Shown: positions 23,101 to 33,113 of the stretch, piece after piece
Position numbering within the stretch: the stretch's first letter is position 1
How the letters are laid out: every line of letters begins with the position of its first letter
From: Capitulum mitella
Taxonomy: Eukaryota; Arthropoda; Thecostraca; Pollicipedomorpha; Pollicipedidae
DNA: 64,000 nt
NCBI GenBank assembly: GCA_030062745.1
Contig: CP099849.1
Location: 6,246,586-6,310,585, forward strand
Direction of reading: 5' to 3'
Translations under genes and position numbers: made by a program
The notes under the pieces: model-generated
The model's database searches: none
Seen by the model: the letters and a program-made list of their open reading frames with translations, nothing else
What the model was told of the DNA's origin: nothing

Positions 23101-26100
23101 GAACGCGGTTTCTGCAGGCTCGTCCGCCGGTTTCGTGGGCCTGCGTAGCTTCCGCCAGATGCTGGAGACGGGCCGGGTGGCTGGCCGCGCCTCACCCTTC
23201 AAACGGTGCCAGCAGCAGCAGAAGCAGACCACCCCGGCGCAGAGGTGGGTCCGGGACGCCCCTTCCCTGGTTGGGTCTCGGCCAGAATACAGCCTGTCAC
23301 AGCTGAGAGTGTGTCAGCCAGTCACATGGAGGTCAACTGCAGTTTCTGATTAAAGTTGATCAGATTTGCTTTGCTCTGCCAAGGACAGGTTTCTCGGGTA
23401 TGGCATGAACTTGTGTATATGGCGTGGCTCGTTCGTCATGATTTGAGGCTAATTGTGGTTGTTCTTATCAGACGTGTTTCTCCTTTGTTTTCTTTTCCTT
23501 TCTTTTGTTCGCAGTTCGCTGTACAAAAAGCTGATCGGCATTGCTCCAGTTCGAATGAGCAGCAGTAAGCGTGGGATGGCCACTCTTCACGTAAGTGCAC
23601 ACAGTAGGCGCATTTTCTTCCAAACTGGTTTTTCCAGAGGGAGGACTGAGCCCGAAACCACTGAACCCTTCCTCGCTTGTTCGTTGCAAAACCACTCTCC
23701 ATGCAACTGTTGCAGAGGAAATCGAAATTGTCTCCATTGCAACCGTTGCAAATGAAATTCCTCACTGATGGCAAGTATAGTGGCCTTGTCGTAACCTGAC
23801 GTGCGCCGAGGTCACAGCACTGCTCTCGTGTATGTTCACGTGATCCACAACAGATCTCACGTTGCAAACCGAACATCCCCGCCGCGGCCCCGCGGCGCCG
23901 CGTGGTTTGCGACCCGTTGCCGCGGCGTGAGCGGCCGCCGCCGGTGCCGGCAGTGTTTCCGGCTGGAGGAGAAGAAGCGGTACCAGCAGCTGCTCGCCAA
24001 CCTCAGCTCCGTCAGCCCTCCGTCGTCGGTGGACGACCTGCCGTCGTTCAGGACCAGGTCCCTGATGGCGTCGACACCGTGAGTGGCCAGTCGGCGCTGC
24101 GTAGCTGTGGCCGAAGGTGCCCCGCGCCTCCCCCGCCCCTCTAGTGAGCATGTTAATCGAATGGTACATTGTGTAATCTTCATGCGTTGTGATGGCGTGG
24201 GAGACTGATAAGTACGTTTGAAAACGTTAAAAGGTGAGACGGTGAAAACACCAAAAGGTGAGACAAACAGTGCTCCGAGTTCCGCGTAACCGTGCGACGC
24301 CCGGACGGTGAGCGGTGCCCGTGTGCCGGCAGGCTGGAGCCGGCAGCGGCGCTGCGCCGGGACCGGCTGGACCCGGCTGCCACCTCGCGGCTGCAGCGGC
24401 GCGTCTCCACCATCGACCTGACGTCCTCTGGGAGTGAGGCGTCCCAGACGCGCCCGCCGCCGCCGCCGCCGCCACCGCCACCGCAGCGGGGCGCCACCGT
24501 CAACCTGGCCTCCAGCGGCAGCGAATCGTGCTCCCGCCAAGCCAGTGTCGGTGAGTGCTGGGTCTCCTGAGGTTTGTTTGGGACGATTGAGTTCCCCAGC
24601 TGGTGGTATGTGCGGATGGTACTGGGATGAGGGTCTTATGTTGAATCTTGCTGATAGCGGGTAGAGGGTTGGGAAGGAATCTCAGCTGATGGCGAAGACC
24701 GGTTCCCAGTTGATGGTGGGGGAGCTGGCTGACGTAAAGGCTCCGAGCTAGTAGTGATGATCCCTGGACGGCAGTGAAGGTCTGGAGCTGACGATGGTGG
24801 TTCCCAGCTGATAGTGAGTCCTCGGTTGACAGCAGAGTTTACACGTAACAAGCGTTGTCGATGAAGGTCCCCAGGTGATCATTGGGTCCCAGCGGATAAT
24901 GAAGGTCCCCAGCTGACGGAGGGGTCCCAGACGATCGAGCACCCCAGCTGGGGACAGAGCTGTTCAGCTGGAGTTGACGCGTCCGATCCGCCGCCAGTCT
25001 CGGACTCGGACGCCAGCGTCGTGATCGAGAAGGTGGTGCCGGCGCCGCCCCGCAGGAAGACCCAGCTGGACGAGGACATCGACCGTCACCTGAAACACTT
25101 CAGCGAGATGTGAGTGGCCACCGGGCCCCGTTCTCTCAGCGGGGGAGGGGTGGGAGACAGATGCTGGCGGCGAACCAGGTGTCACGCTGTTCGGCGTGTA
25201 TGTGTGTGTTTGTGGAACGCTCGGTATGGCGGAGTCAGTGTGTCGAGGTTCGAACGCGTCTTTTCCAGAAAGCGGAGCTGCGCGGTGAACTCGTTTGGAA
25301 GTGCTTTGATGCTGTTATTTTAGTTTGCCGACTCGAATAAGGTTCACGGAATCTGCTCATATTTTTCATCACTAACATTGCCCCGGACATCCACAGCAGG
25401 CATTTGCCATCCTACTTGGCCCCTTTGCTTTTCTCTTCCATATAGTCGAAGCCATGGCGTAAAACGACATACCTCCGGGACCTAAAACTGATCCTAAGTT
25501 TGATACATGGCTCACATGATGATCTGGCTCATAACGCATCCTTTTGTCCACTGTCATCTGGCCCGTGCATCCTGACCCTCTGTAACCCTCTGTAGTACCC
25601 TGCATTTGACGTGACCTGTGACCTACTGGGTGATCTGATGCGGCATCCAACCCTGGACCCAGCATTTAATGATTTGCGGCCCAGCTTGTGACACATTTTT
25701 TGCCCGCCCTGTGACGCATTAAGCGCCCTGGCCGTTGAGTTGGCCGTGGCCCGACATGTGATGGCACGCATTCCAGTTTGTGATCCGGCGTCTGACCTGC
25801 TCAGTGGCCCGAACTATGGCGTGATTTGTGACGCAGTGTCTGACGTGGCCCTTGACCCGGCCTCTAACGTGACCCGTGGCCCGACCTCTGATGCGACCCT
25901 GCGTCTGGCCCGACCTGTGCGCCGCCCTCTAACCTGCCCGTGACCGGTCTTCTGTCCCGCCCTCTGACCTGCCCGTGACCGGCTTCCGACGTGTCCCATG
26001 ACCGGCCTTGTGTGCCGCCCTGTGACCCAGCCTCTGACGTGTCCCGGCGCCTGACCTGTGCCGTGCGCTGGCAGCCGGGAGAAGTACGCCGCCTCGGAGC

Positions 26101-28394
26101 GAGACCGGGAGCGACAGATCATGGAGGAGGAGCGGCGCGGCGCCGAGTCGCGCGTCAACCACCTGGAGTGGGAGCGCCGCCTCACCGAGCGGCTGCGCCG
26201 CCAGATGCGGCTCACGCAGCGCGTGGCTCTCGAGGCCGAGCCCGAGCTGCCCGAGGAGGAGGAGGAGGAGCCGCTGCCGGAGCTCACCGCCCAGATGGAG
26301 GTGCGCCGCCGGCGGGCTGCTCTGGGAATCGGGCGGTGCTCCTCCGCCGTTTTTGGAGTGTGCGTGGGACCAGCGCTGGGTGGCGCTGCTTCAGATCTGT
26401 TGGGTCCGGTTTGTCTGGCAAGTTCTTGAATGGCTAAGCAATTTTTGGGCGGGTTTATCCTGCGCAGACTGCGGCGCGTTGGGTCTGGTTCTTTGCTCAT
26501 CACCCTCGTCCCCCGCCCCTCGCGGCAGAGCACGGTATCGGCGGCGCTGCGGGCCTCACCGCCCGACGAGCTGATGTCGGAGGCGTTCAACCAGCGCATC
26601 ACGCGACACGACCTGCAGACGCTGAAGGGGCTCAACTGGCTCAACGACGAGGTGAGGGCCGTCCAGGTTCGGGCGCCGACGCCAGCCGTGAGGAGGGTTG
26701 AGAAGAACCTTCCTAGGATCGGGCCTTGCAGAAGTTCCCCGCAGGACCTTGTCGGCCATTGCCTGAGGACGTGTATGATGCTGCATTGAGGCTCTCTAGA
26801 GGTCCTGGCTTTTTGACGTTTGGAGCCCGGGTCTGGGTCGATGGTACGTTATTATTCGTTTACTCTGTGTTTCTTTCTGACCAAGATATGTTCGGTTTCT
26901 GACCAAGATTTGTTCGGTATCAGCCTGTTATTATATGATAGTCGTCGCTAAAGATATTTTCGGTTCAGACGTTTTCGTAGGGTTTTTGTGGTATGTCGGT
27001 GTCATGTTATAGACGTGCTGTTATTTCCATCAGGTCATCAACTTCTACATGAGCTTGATTATGGAGCGAAGCAAAGCGAATGGCAAGTTTCCCAAAGTAT
27101 ACTGCTTCAACACTTTCTTCTACGGGAAGATCGTGTCACAGGGTCAAAGTTCGGTGAAGCGGTGGACGAGGAAGGTAATGATTGGCGCCTTACTTGTATT
27201 ACCTAAATGCGAAATGATTTGTCACGGGAGGGGAGTTGATGGAATGTAATAGAATTAAGCTGGAAGTATCCATACAACATTGCAAGGTGTTTTGGCGATG
27301 CTGATGTGGTTTCCCGTATACATGGATATGAGCTAAACTCTTGCAGCTGTAAGAACTGGCCCCAGTTTTTTTGCACCACATTTTCCATGTATTTTCAACT
27401 CCTTTTTGCTGCAAAGTGAGGAACATGCTATCAGCCAAGATGTAGACACATGCCTTTGTTTGGCTGATACTGGATCTGAAACCCTCATCAGGAGGAGCTT
27501 GCAGAAATTATTTTTATGCTTGTCCATGTACGCTGTTGATATGGGTCCAAGTTGCGACCGTTCTGTCGAGATGGTTCTGTTGTGAACCTCTTGAGTGAAT
27601 TCCGCTGAGACCTCTTCCTCTTTCCTTGCGTCGTTCGTTTGGTCGTTTTTTTTTTTGCTGCTGCTAAACGGCATCCCCGGCTGGACGTTTGTAAACCGAA
27701 CTGCGGTGCGCCTCATGAACGCATGCCGGGCCGGCAGGTGGACATCTTCGCGCACGACCTGCTGATGATCCCCGTCCACCTGGGCATGCACTGGTGCCTG
27801 GCCTGCGTGGACCTGCGTAGCAAGACGGTCCGCTACTTCGACAGCATGAGCGGCAACAACAACAAGGGCCTGGACGCCATCCTGCGGTACTTGCGCGACG
27901 AGCACGCCGACAAGAAGAAGACTCCTCTGGACACATCCGACTGGGAGGCCATCAACGAGAAGGTGCGGTCGCCGGAGAGGCCTGTATCTCGCACGGCCGG
28001 GGCCCCTTACATCCTGGGTCACGACTCATTTTTACCAAAAACTTATTGCAAGGTGAAGTTACAGAATATGCGGCTGTACGGTCGTAACGTGTAATCAGTC
28101 TCGGACCTCTCTGTCAAGACAAACGTGTTCGAATTTGAGCTGACTTGCTGCCCGTAACTTTCGTCCTGATGTTGAGGGAGCTACATTGCAGACGTGGCCC
28201 GAGAGACGTTGACGGTGCCGTTTGGCCTGTGGCAGGATATCCCGCAGCAGATGAACGGCTCCGACTGCGGCATGTTCGCCTGCAAGTTCGCCGAGTACCT
28301 GTCCCGGGACGCCAAGATCACCTTCACGCAGGAGAACATGCCCTACTTCCGCCGACGCATGATCTACGAGATCATCTCCAAGGCGCTTCTGTAG
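17041..28394 (+). CDS. SENP1: SENP1/Ulp1-type SUMO-specific protease, 14 exons
   Basis: This C48 cysteine protease processes SUMO precursors and removes SUMO from conjugates, mainly in the nucleus and at the nuclear envelope in relatives. Coding exons are 17041-17110, 21181-21320, 22098-22214, 22614-22857, 23118-23244, 23515-23590, 23954-24078, 24333-24550, 24968-25109, 26075-26300, 26529-26651, 27034-27174, 27738-27962 and 28236-28394. All have GT-AG borders and matching phases, and total 2133 nt (710 aa plus stop), close to human SENP1 (644). The ATG has an in-frame stop 30 bases upstream. The N-terminal two thirds is low-complexity with SUMO-interaction-like motifs, then an Arg/Glu-rich coiled coil (about 421-480), then the protease (about 500-710). 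Catalytic residues are His601, Asp618 and Cys669, with Gln663 for the oxyanion hole. The His-Asp spacing of 17 equals human SENP1. Exons 2 and 3 are the least certain; the catalytic exons are very secure. Confidence 0.9.
18899..19030 (+). repeat. interstitial TTAGG telomere-type array 1
   Basis: GGTTA units are interspersed with GGCTA variants. TTAGG is the ancestral arthropod telomere unit. The array lies inside the first intron of the SUMO protease gene and is one of two. Confidence 0.85.
19024..19390. repeat. 186-bp tandem duplication next to the TTAGG arrays
   Basis: The segment starting GGTTACTATG at 19024 recurs from 19210, with a shared AT-rich body and shared CCAGTTTT.TTCCGTGATTT. 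The second TTAGG array is part of the duplicated unit. The match fades near 19290. Confidence 0.8.
19113..19215 (+). repeat. interstitial TTAGG telomere-type array 2
   Basis: GGTTA and GGCTA units again, separated from the first array by the AT-rich body of the 186-bp duplication. Confidence 0.85.
19396..19452. repeat. TTA/TTATTA microsatellite
   Basis: An imperfect run of TTA triplets within the intron. It gives hydrophobic chance frames of no meaning. Confidence 0.7.
19499..19666. repeat. inverted repeat pair, possible small MITE
   Basis: CCCCCAAAAC near 19501 is mirrored by GTTTTGGGGG near 19656, with further partial symmetry outward (TTAT and ATAA). A terminal-repeat element of about 170 bp is possible, but no clear target duplication was found. 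Confidence 0.35.
19967..20831. mobile_element. hAT MITE, family B
   Basis: The left end TAGGGATGCACCAGATA and the reversed right end TATGGATGCAGTGGATA are inverted repeats of the TAGGGATGCACC class, common in hAT elements. The flanking 8-mers GTTAGTGG and CTTAGTGG match at 7 of 8 positions. Subterminal regions carry many GATATCTGG/CCAGATATC-like motifs in both orientations, a usual feature of transposase-binding subterminal repeats. The interior is CpG-poor with no transposase. It sits in the first intron of the SUMO protease gene. Confidence 0.8.
21181..21320 (+). CDS. SENP1: SUMO protease coding exon 2
   Basis: The exon is bounded by a TTTCCAG acceptor and a GTGAGT donor, with a leading 2-base phase that completes the Lys codon left by exon 1. 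It encodes a charged and Ser-rich linker of 46 residues ([20 protein letters not shown]...). No domain is recognised. Support is splice signals and phase, not homology. Confidence 0.6.
21850..22118. repeat. 39-bp minisatellite overlapping an exon border
   Basis: About seven diverged copies of a unit containing GTGCNTGCTGGCAGGAGGTGGA. The last copy supplies the 3' splice site and first codons of exon 3 of the SUMO protease gene. Earlier copies carry near-identical CAGGAG motifs (for example at 21901 and 21979), but those would enter a different frame. Confidence 0.7.
22098..22214 (+). CDS. SENP1: SUMO protease coding exon 3
   Basis: 117 nt, phase 0 at both ends, between a GTCGGCAG acceptor and an ACAG/GTGGGC donor. 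It encodes an Arg/Pro-rich 39-residue linker beginning [12 protein letters not shown]. The acceptor lies in a minisatellite copy, so the exact start is less sure. Confidence 0.5.
22614..25109 (+). CDS. SENP1: SUMO protease exons 4-9, SIM-bearing regulatory region
   Basis: Six exons in continuous phase (22614-22857, 23118-23244, 23515-23590, 23954-24078, 24333-24550, 24968-25109) encode residues of about 110-420. The region is disordered-looking with four or more hydrophobic cores beside acids that fit SUMO-interaction motifs: [10 protein letters not shown] (172-181), [10 protein letters not shown] (326-335), [10 protein letters not shown] (355-364) and SDASVVIEK (386-394). A ten-proline run lies at 341-350. 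SENP relatives use such motifs and basic stretches to bind SUMO chains and set localisation. The motif calls are by pattern only. The reading frame is secure because every junction restores it. Confidence 0.75.
24560..24965. repeat. degenerate 19-20-bp minisatellite in SUMO protease intron 8
   Basis: Variants of GGTCCCCAGCTGATAATGA recur about every 19-20 bases, clearest at 24860-24940. The array fills the intron and runs almost to the acceptor at 24966-24967. Confidence 0.6.
25480..26070. repeat. degenerate 12-bp minisatellite in SUMO protease intron 9
   Basis: Successive 12-base blocks are variants of CTGTGACCCGGC, clearest between 25800 and 26060 where more than 20 blocks fall in register. 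The array abuts the acceptor of exon 10. The open reverse-strand frame through it is an artefact of the 12-bp period. Confidence 0.75.
26075..28394 (+). CDS. SENP1: SUMO protease exons 10-14, coiled coil and C48 catalytic domain
   Basis: Exon 10 (26075-26300) encodes a highly charged helix ([20 protein letters not shown]...) ending in an acidic run. Exons 11-14 (26529-26651, 27034-27174, 27738-27962, 28236-28394) encode the Ulp1 fold. Conserved blocks are the [19 protein letters not shown] substrate-cleft segment, [18 protein letters not shown] with catalytic His601, YFDSM with Asp618, and [20 protein letters not shown] with Cys669. The C-terminus (residues 693-710) resembles the end of human SENP1. 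For exon 14 the acceptor before GATATCCCG (28236) is chosen because it keeps phase 0 and gives an Asp-Cys spacing of 51 (53 in human). A stronger-looking CAG at 28189-28191 would break the frame. All triad residues are present, so it should be active. Confidence 0.95.
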
Positions 28395-29215
28395 CCGGCG
28401 CGCTGCTTCGTCGTCCGTCGTCGCCGGCGGCGGTCGTCAGCAGCATCTGCGATCTGCTTCCTCCCGGCGGGCGGGCGGCGGCGTCCCCCCCTCCGTTCGG
28501 CGGTATCGGCGAGTCCTGTGGACGCCGCAGTGCGGGGATCGCCGGCTGGGATCCGGTCCGGTCCGGCCCGTGGCGGCGGCTGCGGCGCACCGGGCGAACA
28601 ACGGCGCAGGACTGGCGGTGCTGAGACTGCACGGATGGCCCCGCCGGCGCCTCTCCGGCCGGCGGTCGGAGGAAGTACAACATGGTGGGCGTCCGTGGTG
28701 CTCGTCTGTGCTGGCTGGGCTAGACAGGGTCCGCGCAGGTACTTGGCCGTGGGTTCCTGCGGCCGGGTGGCGAGATTTCCTACTCGACTTGGGAGTAAGG
28801 GAGTCCCTTTTCGGCTTGGGTGCGATTGTGGCTGGCAGATACTGTGTTTGCCATTATATTGGCACTCATCGTATGACGAACAGGAACGTGCCACTCATTT
28901 TTTCATTGTCAAGAAAACTGCACTTTGAATCCTCAGTTCCAGCTGTTTCCAGTGTGCTGTCCATTCATCATGCTTATGACAGTACACTCTGTAAAGGACG
29001 TGATGCTGTCGTCAGTGCGTCCAGCGGTTCGGATTGTCGTGGTGGTGTGTTCCGCCATGTTCTCTTCTCACCCGGCCCCTGTGGACCTTTTTTTGTTATG
29101 CCGCATTGTAGGCGATGTGCTGAAGGAAACAAACTGAGTTTCGTTGGACGATGTCGGCGATCTTAAAGAAATGCGGATCAAGTAAAATAAAACATAATTT
29201 ATACATTAATTTGTG
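28395..29215 (+). other. 3' untranslated region of the SUMO protease gene
   Basis: GC-rich sequence follows the TAG at 28392-28394 and then becomes more AT-rich. The first coding-strand AATAAA is at 29186-29191, giving a 3' UTR of about 0.8 kb. The open frames here overlap on both strands and look like chance GC frames. Confidence 0.5.
29186..29191 (+). terminator. polyA signal of the SUMO protease gene
   Basis: AATAAA is in sense orientation, about 0.8 kb past the stop. A second one at 29745-29750 could serve as a distal site. Confidence 0.5.
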
Positions 29216-30120
29216 TACTACCTTTGGTGTAAGGTCGACGCCAAGGAGACTAAAACGGCAGCCTTCGTCGAACGCCGCAGGAATGCGTTTAGTCGCATTC
29301 AGTTGAGGCTGTTTTCCTGAACGTCATGCTGAGTTTTGAAGAGGCTGCGCAATGTTGCACAGCCAGCCCATCTAATGCAGTACAAGAGGTCCTAGGACGA
29401 GAAGGCGCCAGATGGACGGCACAAGCCTCTGTAGTGCGTCCCATCAGTTGCTCAGGATATCGTGATTCTGGGTGGCGCTGTACCTGGTATCGGCGGTTCC
29501 GAGCTTTTCAACAGCTTTTGCTGGTATTCTCGCTCCGCGGCGCAGCCTTTTCAGCAGGTGATTTCAAAACATTTTTCGCTGGGCGGCATCCCAAGTTTGT
29601 TGTCACGACCGGGCTTCTTCTGGAGAGGGAGGAGAAGGCCGGTGAAGTACAAATGGAATTTTGTGACACTGAATGGTGTTATTAAACTTCTTTGTGTTTT
29701 TTTGTGAAACGAAACAAATTTTGTAACAATGAATAGTCAAAGTAAATAAAAAAAGGTGCGCGCCCATGCATTATATTCTGGACTTCCAATTATTGCGTCC
29801 ACGTGAAATGGTCACATGTTAAATTCAGAAATCTTTGGAGTGTGCTGGAGCACCCACAAAAGGATCAAAAACAATCATGCGGTATGAGTAAAAGATGTGT
29901 GAGATGTTTAGCAGATCGGCTCCTTCAGCGCATTTTTTTTCTGCTTTGTTTTTTCCTCCACGGGGACCCGAGCCATCAGACCTCTCCCTGGACGCGCCTT
30001 TGATCGCCAGTAATCATGGTCCCACAGCCGACACGCCCCCGCCCGGGGTCTCTGGCCCACTTCCATGCTGTCCTGCGGCGGACTCACGCCGTGGGTTTCC
30101 CGATCGCCTTCAGGGCTTCC
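29216..30120. other. intergenic spacer between the two long genes
   Basis: About 0.9 kb without a recognisable exon. It contains a second AATAAA at 29745-29750 and becomes GC-rich towards the TATA box at 30124. Confidence 0.5.
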
Positions 30121-30123
30121 CGA

Positions 30124-30197
30124 TATAAACACCGACCCTTTTCTGCGCCAGGCTCGTCGCGTGCGGGCTGCTTCGACCGCAGCTGAGCCGGTTTCTG
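30124..30197 (+). promoter_or_regulatory. AARS1: probable promoter and non-coding first exon of the AlaRS gene
   Basis: TATAAA lies at 30124-30129. About 70 bases on is a donor CTG/GTAAGG (30198), or AAG/GTAATG at 30203, with no ATG between. The nearest good sense acceptor before the AlaRS start codon is TGTTTCTGCAG at 32447-32457. The transcript would therefore start near 30155, splice out about 2.25 kb, and enter the coding exon a few bases before ATG 32482. Inferred from signals only. Confidence 0.45.
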
Positions 30198-30199
30198 GT

Positions 30200-32457
30200 A
30201 AGGTAATGCGATTTTTCTGCGGCATTTCTTCGAAGTCGTGCTAGAGTTATCAATTATTGATATGTAGCACGTAAGCACGGGGTGCCACTCATTCCACAAG
30301 TGACAAATAGTCTTTGTAAGTGTCCATACGGTTGGGCCTTTCCCTGCTCCTCACGTGTTCCGTATGATTGCTTGTGGTATGGGATTACATCAGACGCAGT
30401 GGAATTGAGGCTCCCAGACCATTCAAGCCCTTGAGATTGTTTTCGGAGCTCTGTGAGGTATGTAGGCAATATGCAGATAGCACACACTGGTTCGCTGGTA
30501 AAAGCTGAGGGGAACATGCAATTTAAGGTGGGAACAAAATCAGTTTTTTTGCCATGGACACCAGGGGCATAACCAGACTTGCACTCTGATTCCAAGTTAT
30601 CACCCTTCATGTCGCCCCCGCTTGACATTTCCTCAGGCCAGCCTGTCACCAATGGTGAAAACAGTGAGAAAAGCTAATGTGACCAGAGTTCCCTTGTGCT
30701 GTTCAAGTGGCTGTTTTTGAGAATGCTGTTAAACAGCTGTTAAAATGCATGGTAAATGTCATTAAGAATACCATCAAAAATGGCTGCTCAAACTGTACAT
30801 GAAAGGACTTGTATAGACATTAAATTCCCTCTCCATCAGTCCTCCCTGGAAGGAATGATATGCCAAAGGGTCATATGTCAACTGGTGTGATGAAAGGGAT
30901 AATTCAGAATCAGAGCACAAGTCTAGGCAGAACATGTTCCAGCAAGGGGCACTGGCTACTTTTCAAGCCATTTGTAGCCATCCAGTGCCATGGGATAAAT
31001 GTTAGATTTTGCAGTTAAAAGGGCACAATGCCCTTGTGTGCCCCCCATTCTTCTGCCTGTGGTGATGGATGCAGATATTTCAGAAAATCATTGTGGATAT
31101 GAGAGAGGTTATTTGCAGTGTGGTTTGTTGGAGCCAAACCAAAAAGAAAACAAAAACTACTGATGACTGCCTAATATTGTGCACTCTCCTGGAATTTATG
31201 GAGGAATTATGTGCAACTACATTCAAGTGCAATTTTTGTGTAAGTTTGGAACATCAGCATGAAAAACCAGACAGTTTCACAAAGTACAGATTTAAAGTTT
31301 ATGCATGTTCAGATGCCCACAAACATGGAAAGTTCTCTGCTTGTAAGCATACATATCTTTGGTCATAAATACATGCATACAGGTTTTTGTTGCTTTGTTG
31401 TATGTATTTGTCAATTTGAACTAAATTAGTAGAAAGAAAGGTGGGAAGTTTAAGGCCAATGATGAACACTTGCCTCCCTTTGCATTAAGTGGCAATTTAC
31501 ATAATTTGAAATTTGAAGTGAGGTACCAGGTCCTCTGAAGTGACAATCACTGTGTGTGACATAAATGGATCCTGCTGTATACATTTCTGCAGTATGTCCA
31601 CCTCTGTAATGGCATGACATTTGTTATTTTGTTTGTTATCGTAAGCATGTGATACACATTTCAAATGTTGTTGCCCTCATGCGTCACATTCTCAAAAATG
31701 CACTTTTAATAAGCTAAGCCATTGTTTTAGCCATGCATGCATTGGTCTGATTCTGTAAAAAAAGCCTTGAACTTGAACAGAAGGTGCAATAACAAACCAA
31801 ACCATTGTTTTAGCCATACATGCATTGGTTTGATTCTGTGAAAGACCTAGGATTCAAACCAAAAAGAAAGGATGGTGGTTTTGCTTGGACAGGTGTTTCT
31901 CAGAAGATTGGGTTGAGCCAGGTGTGAACACATTCAGCTGAGGTGTCTCATGACTTGAGTGTAATTATCCTAGTACCAGTTAAGAATGTACAGACCAAAT
32001 CAGGCTTGTGGTTTGATGTATTCCTCTTTTGTGTCTATAAGACGTCATTTAGGGAAATAGCAGTCCAGAAGAGAGGACCTGAGGTCTAGAAGACAGGTAC
32101 CATACCTTCATGGTGGCTTTGAAGGTGTGAAAGCATATGAAATTGTTTACTTTATCTGATCCACAGAGGTAGAAATGTTTATTTGCTCTGAATTAGGCAG
32201 CAATGTAGAGAATGTGCATTGAGCATAGAAAAGTATCAAACTGTTCATTGCAGCATCTCAGATATGTTGCCCATTTGTCAGTTGCTCTGTTTGAAAATGG
32301 GATAAAGTAACTAACTTGATGAAATAGTCCATTTATCATGCATATTGCAAGCAATCTAGCCTCAAGGAATCACACTTTTTACTGCCACATGTGCCTCAAA
32401 GAGACTGTTTTGGTGGACAACCCATCATTGGGTGGTCAATTGCCACTGTTTCTGCAG
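30200..32457 (+). other. probable 5' UTR intron of the AlaRS gene
   Basis: AT-rich, CpG-poor sequence without coding exons. It contains two diverged copies of a roughly 80-bp unit (31716-31763 and 31797-31845) sharing CCATTGTTTTAGCCAT. A CAGGGGCATAACCAGA block at 30571 resembles a hAT end, but no partner end was found. Confidence 0.4.
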
Positions 32458-32481
32458 CAGTGAGTCTGCAGGCGCGTGACC

Positions 32482-33082
32482 ATGGTGGCCTCCTACACGG
32501 GCGCGGAGGTGCGGCGCACTTTCATCGACTACTTCCGCGAGAAACAAGCGCACACGTACGTCCACTCGTCGTCGGTCATCCCGTTTGACGACCCCACGCT
32601 GCTGTTCGCCAATGCCGGCATGAACCAGGTAAGTGTTCCCATGGTCCGGTGAGACGCGGGCTTGGGGTGGCGTCTTCAAGCCGGGCAGATGCGCTGCACG
32701 ACGGTGGTAGTCGCATTGGATAATGCAATTGGGTAAATTGTGGACAGTTGAGCTGGCAATGTGGAGGGAAAGCCATTGTGGCTTTTTGCTTCGTTGGAAA
32801 CGGTGATGGCACGTTTTCAATGAAGACGTCGCTCCCAGCTTTGTCCAGTGCAGCTGCGGGCTTGGAGCGCGTGGTCGCGTCTGCCCCCCCCCCCCCGCTG
32901 ACCCCCCGATGCCGGGCCAACGTCTGACCGTGTTCCGGCCGCGCCAGTTCAAGCCCATCTTCCTGGGCACGGTGGAGCCGGGCAGCGAGCAGAGCCGGCT
33001 GGTGCGCGCCGTCAACAGCCAGAAGTGCATCCGCGCCGGCGGCAAGCACAACGACCTGGACGACGTCGGCAAGGACGTCTAC

Positions 33083-33113
<31 letters not shown>

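Noticed and set aside
25180-25270. tRNA gene suggested by GGTTCGAAC
   Set aside because: No matching acceptor stem, anticodon arm or D-loop could be folded around it.
28192-28235. Stronger-looking acceptor 44 bases earlier for the last SUMO protease exon
   Set aside because: It would break the phase with exon 13. The acceptor at 28236 keeps the frame and the family's Asp-Cys spacing.
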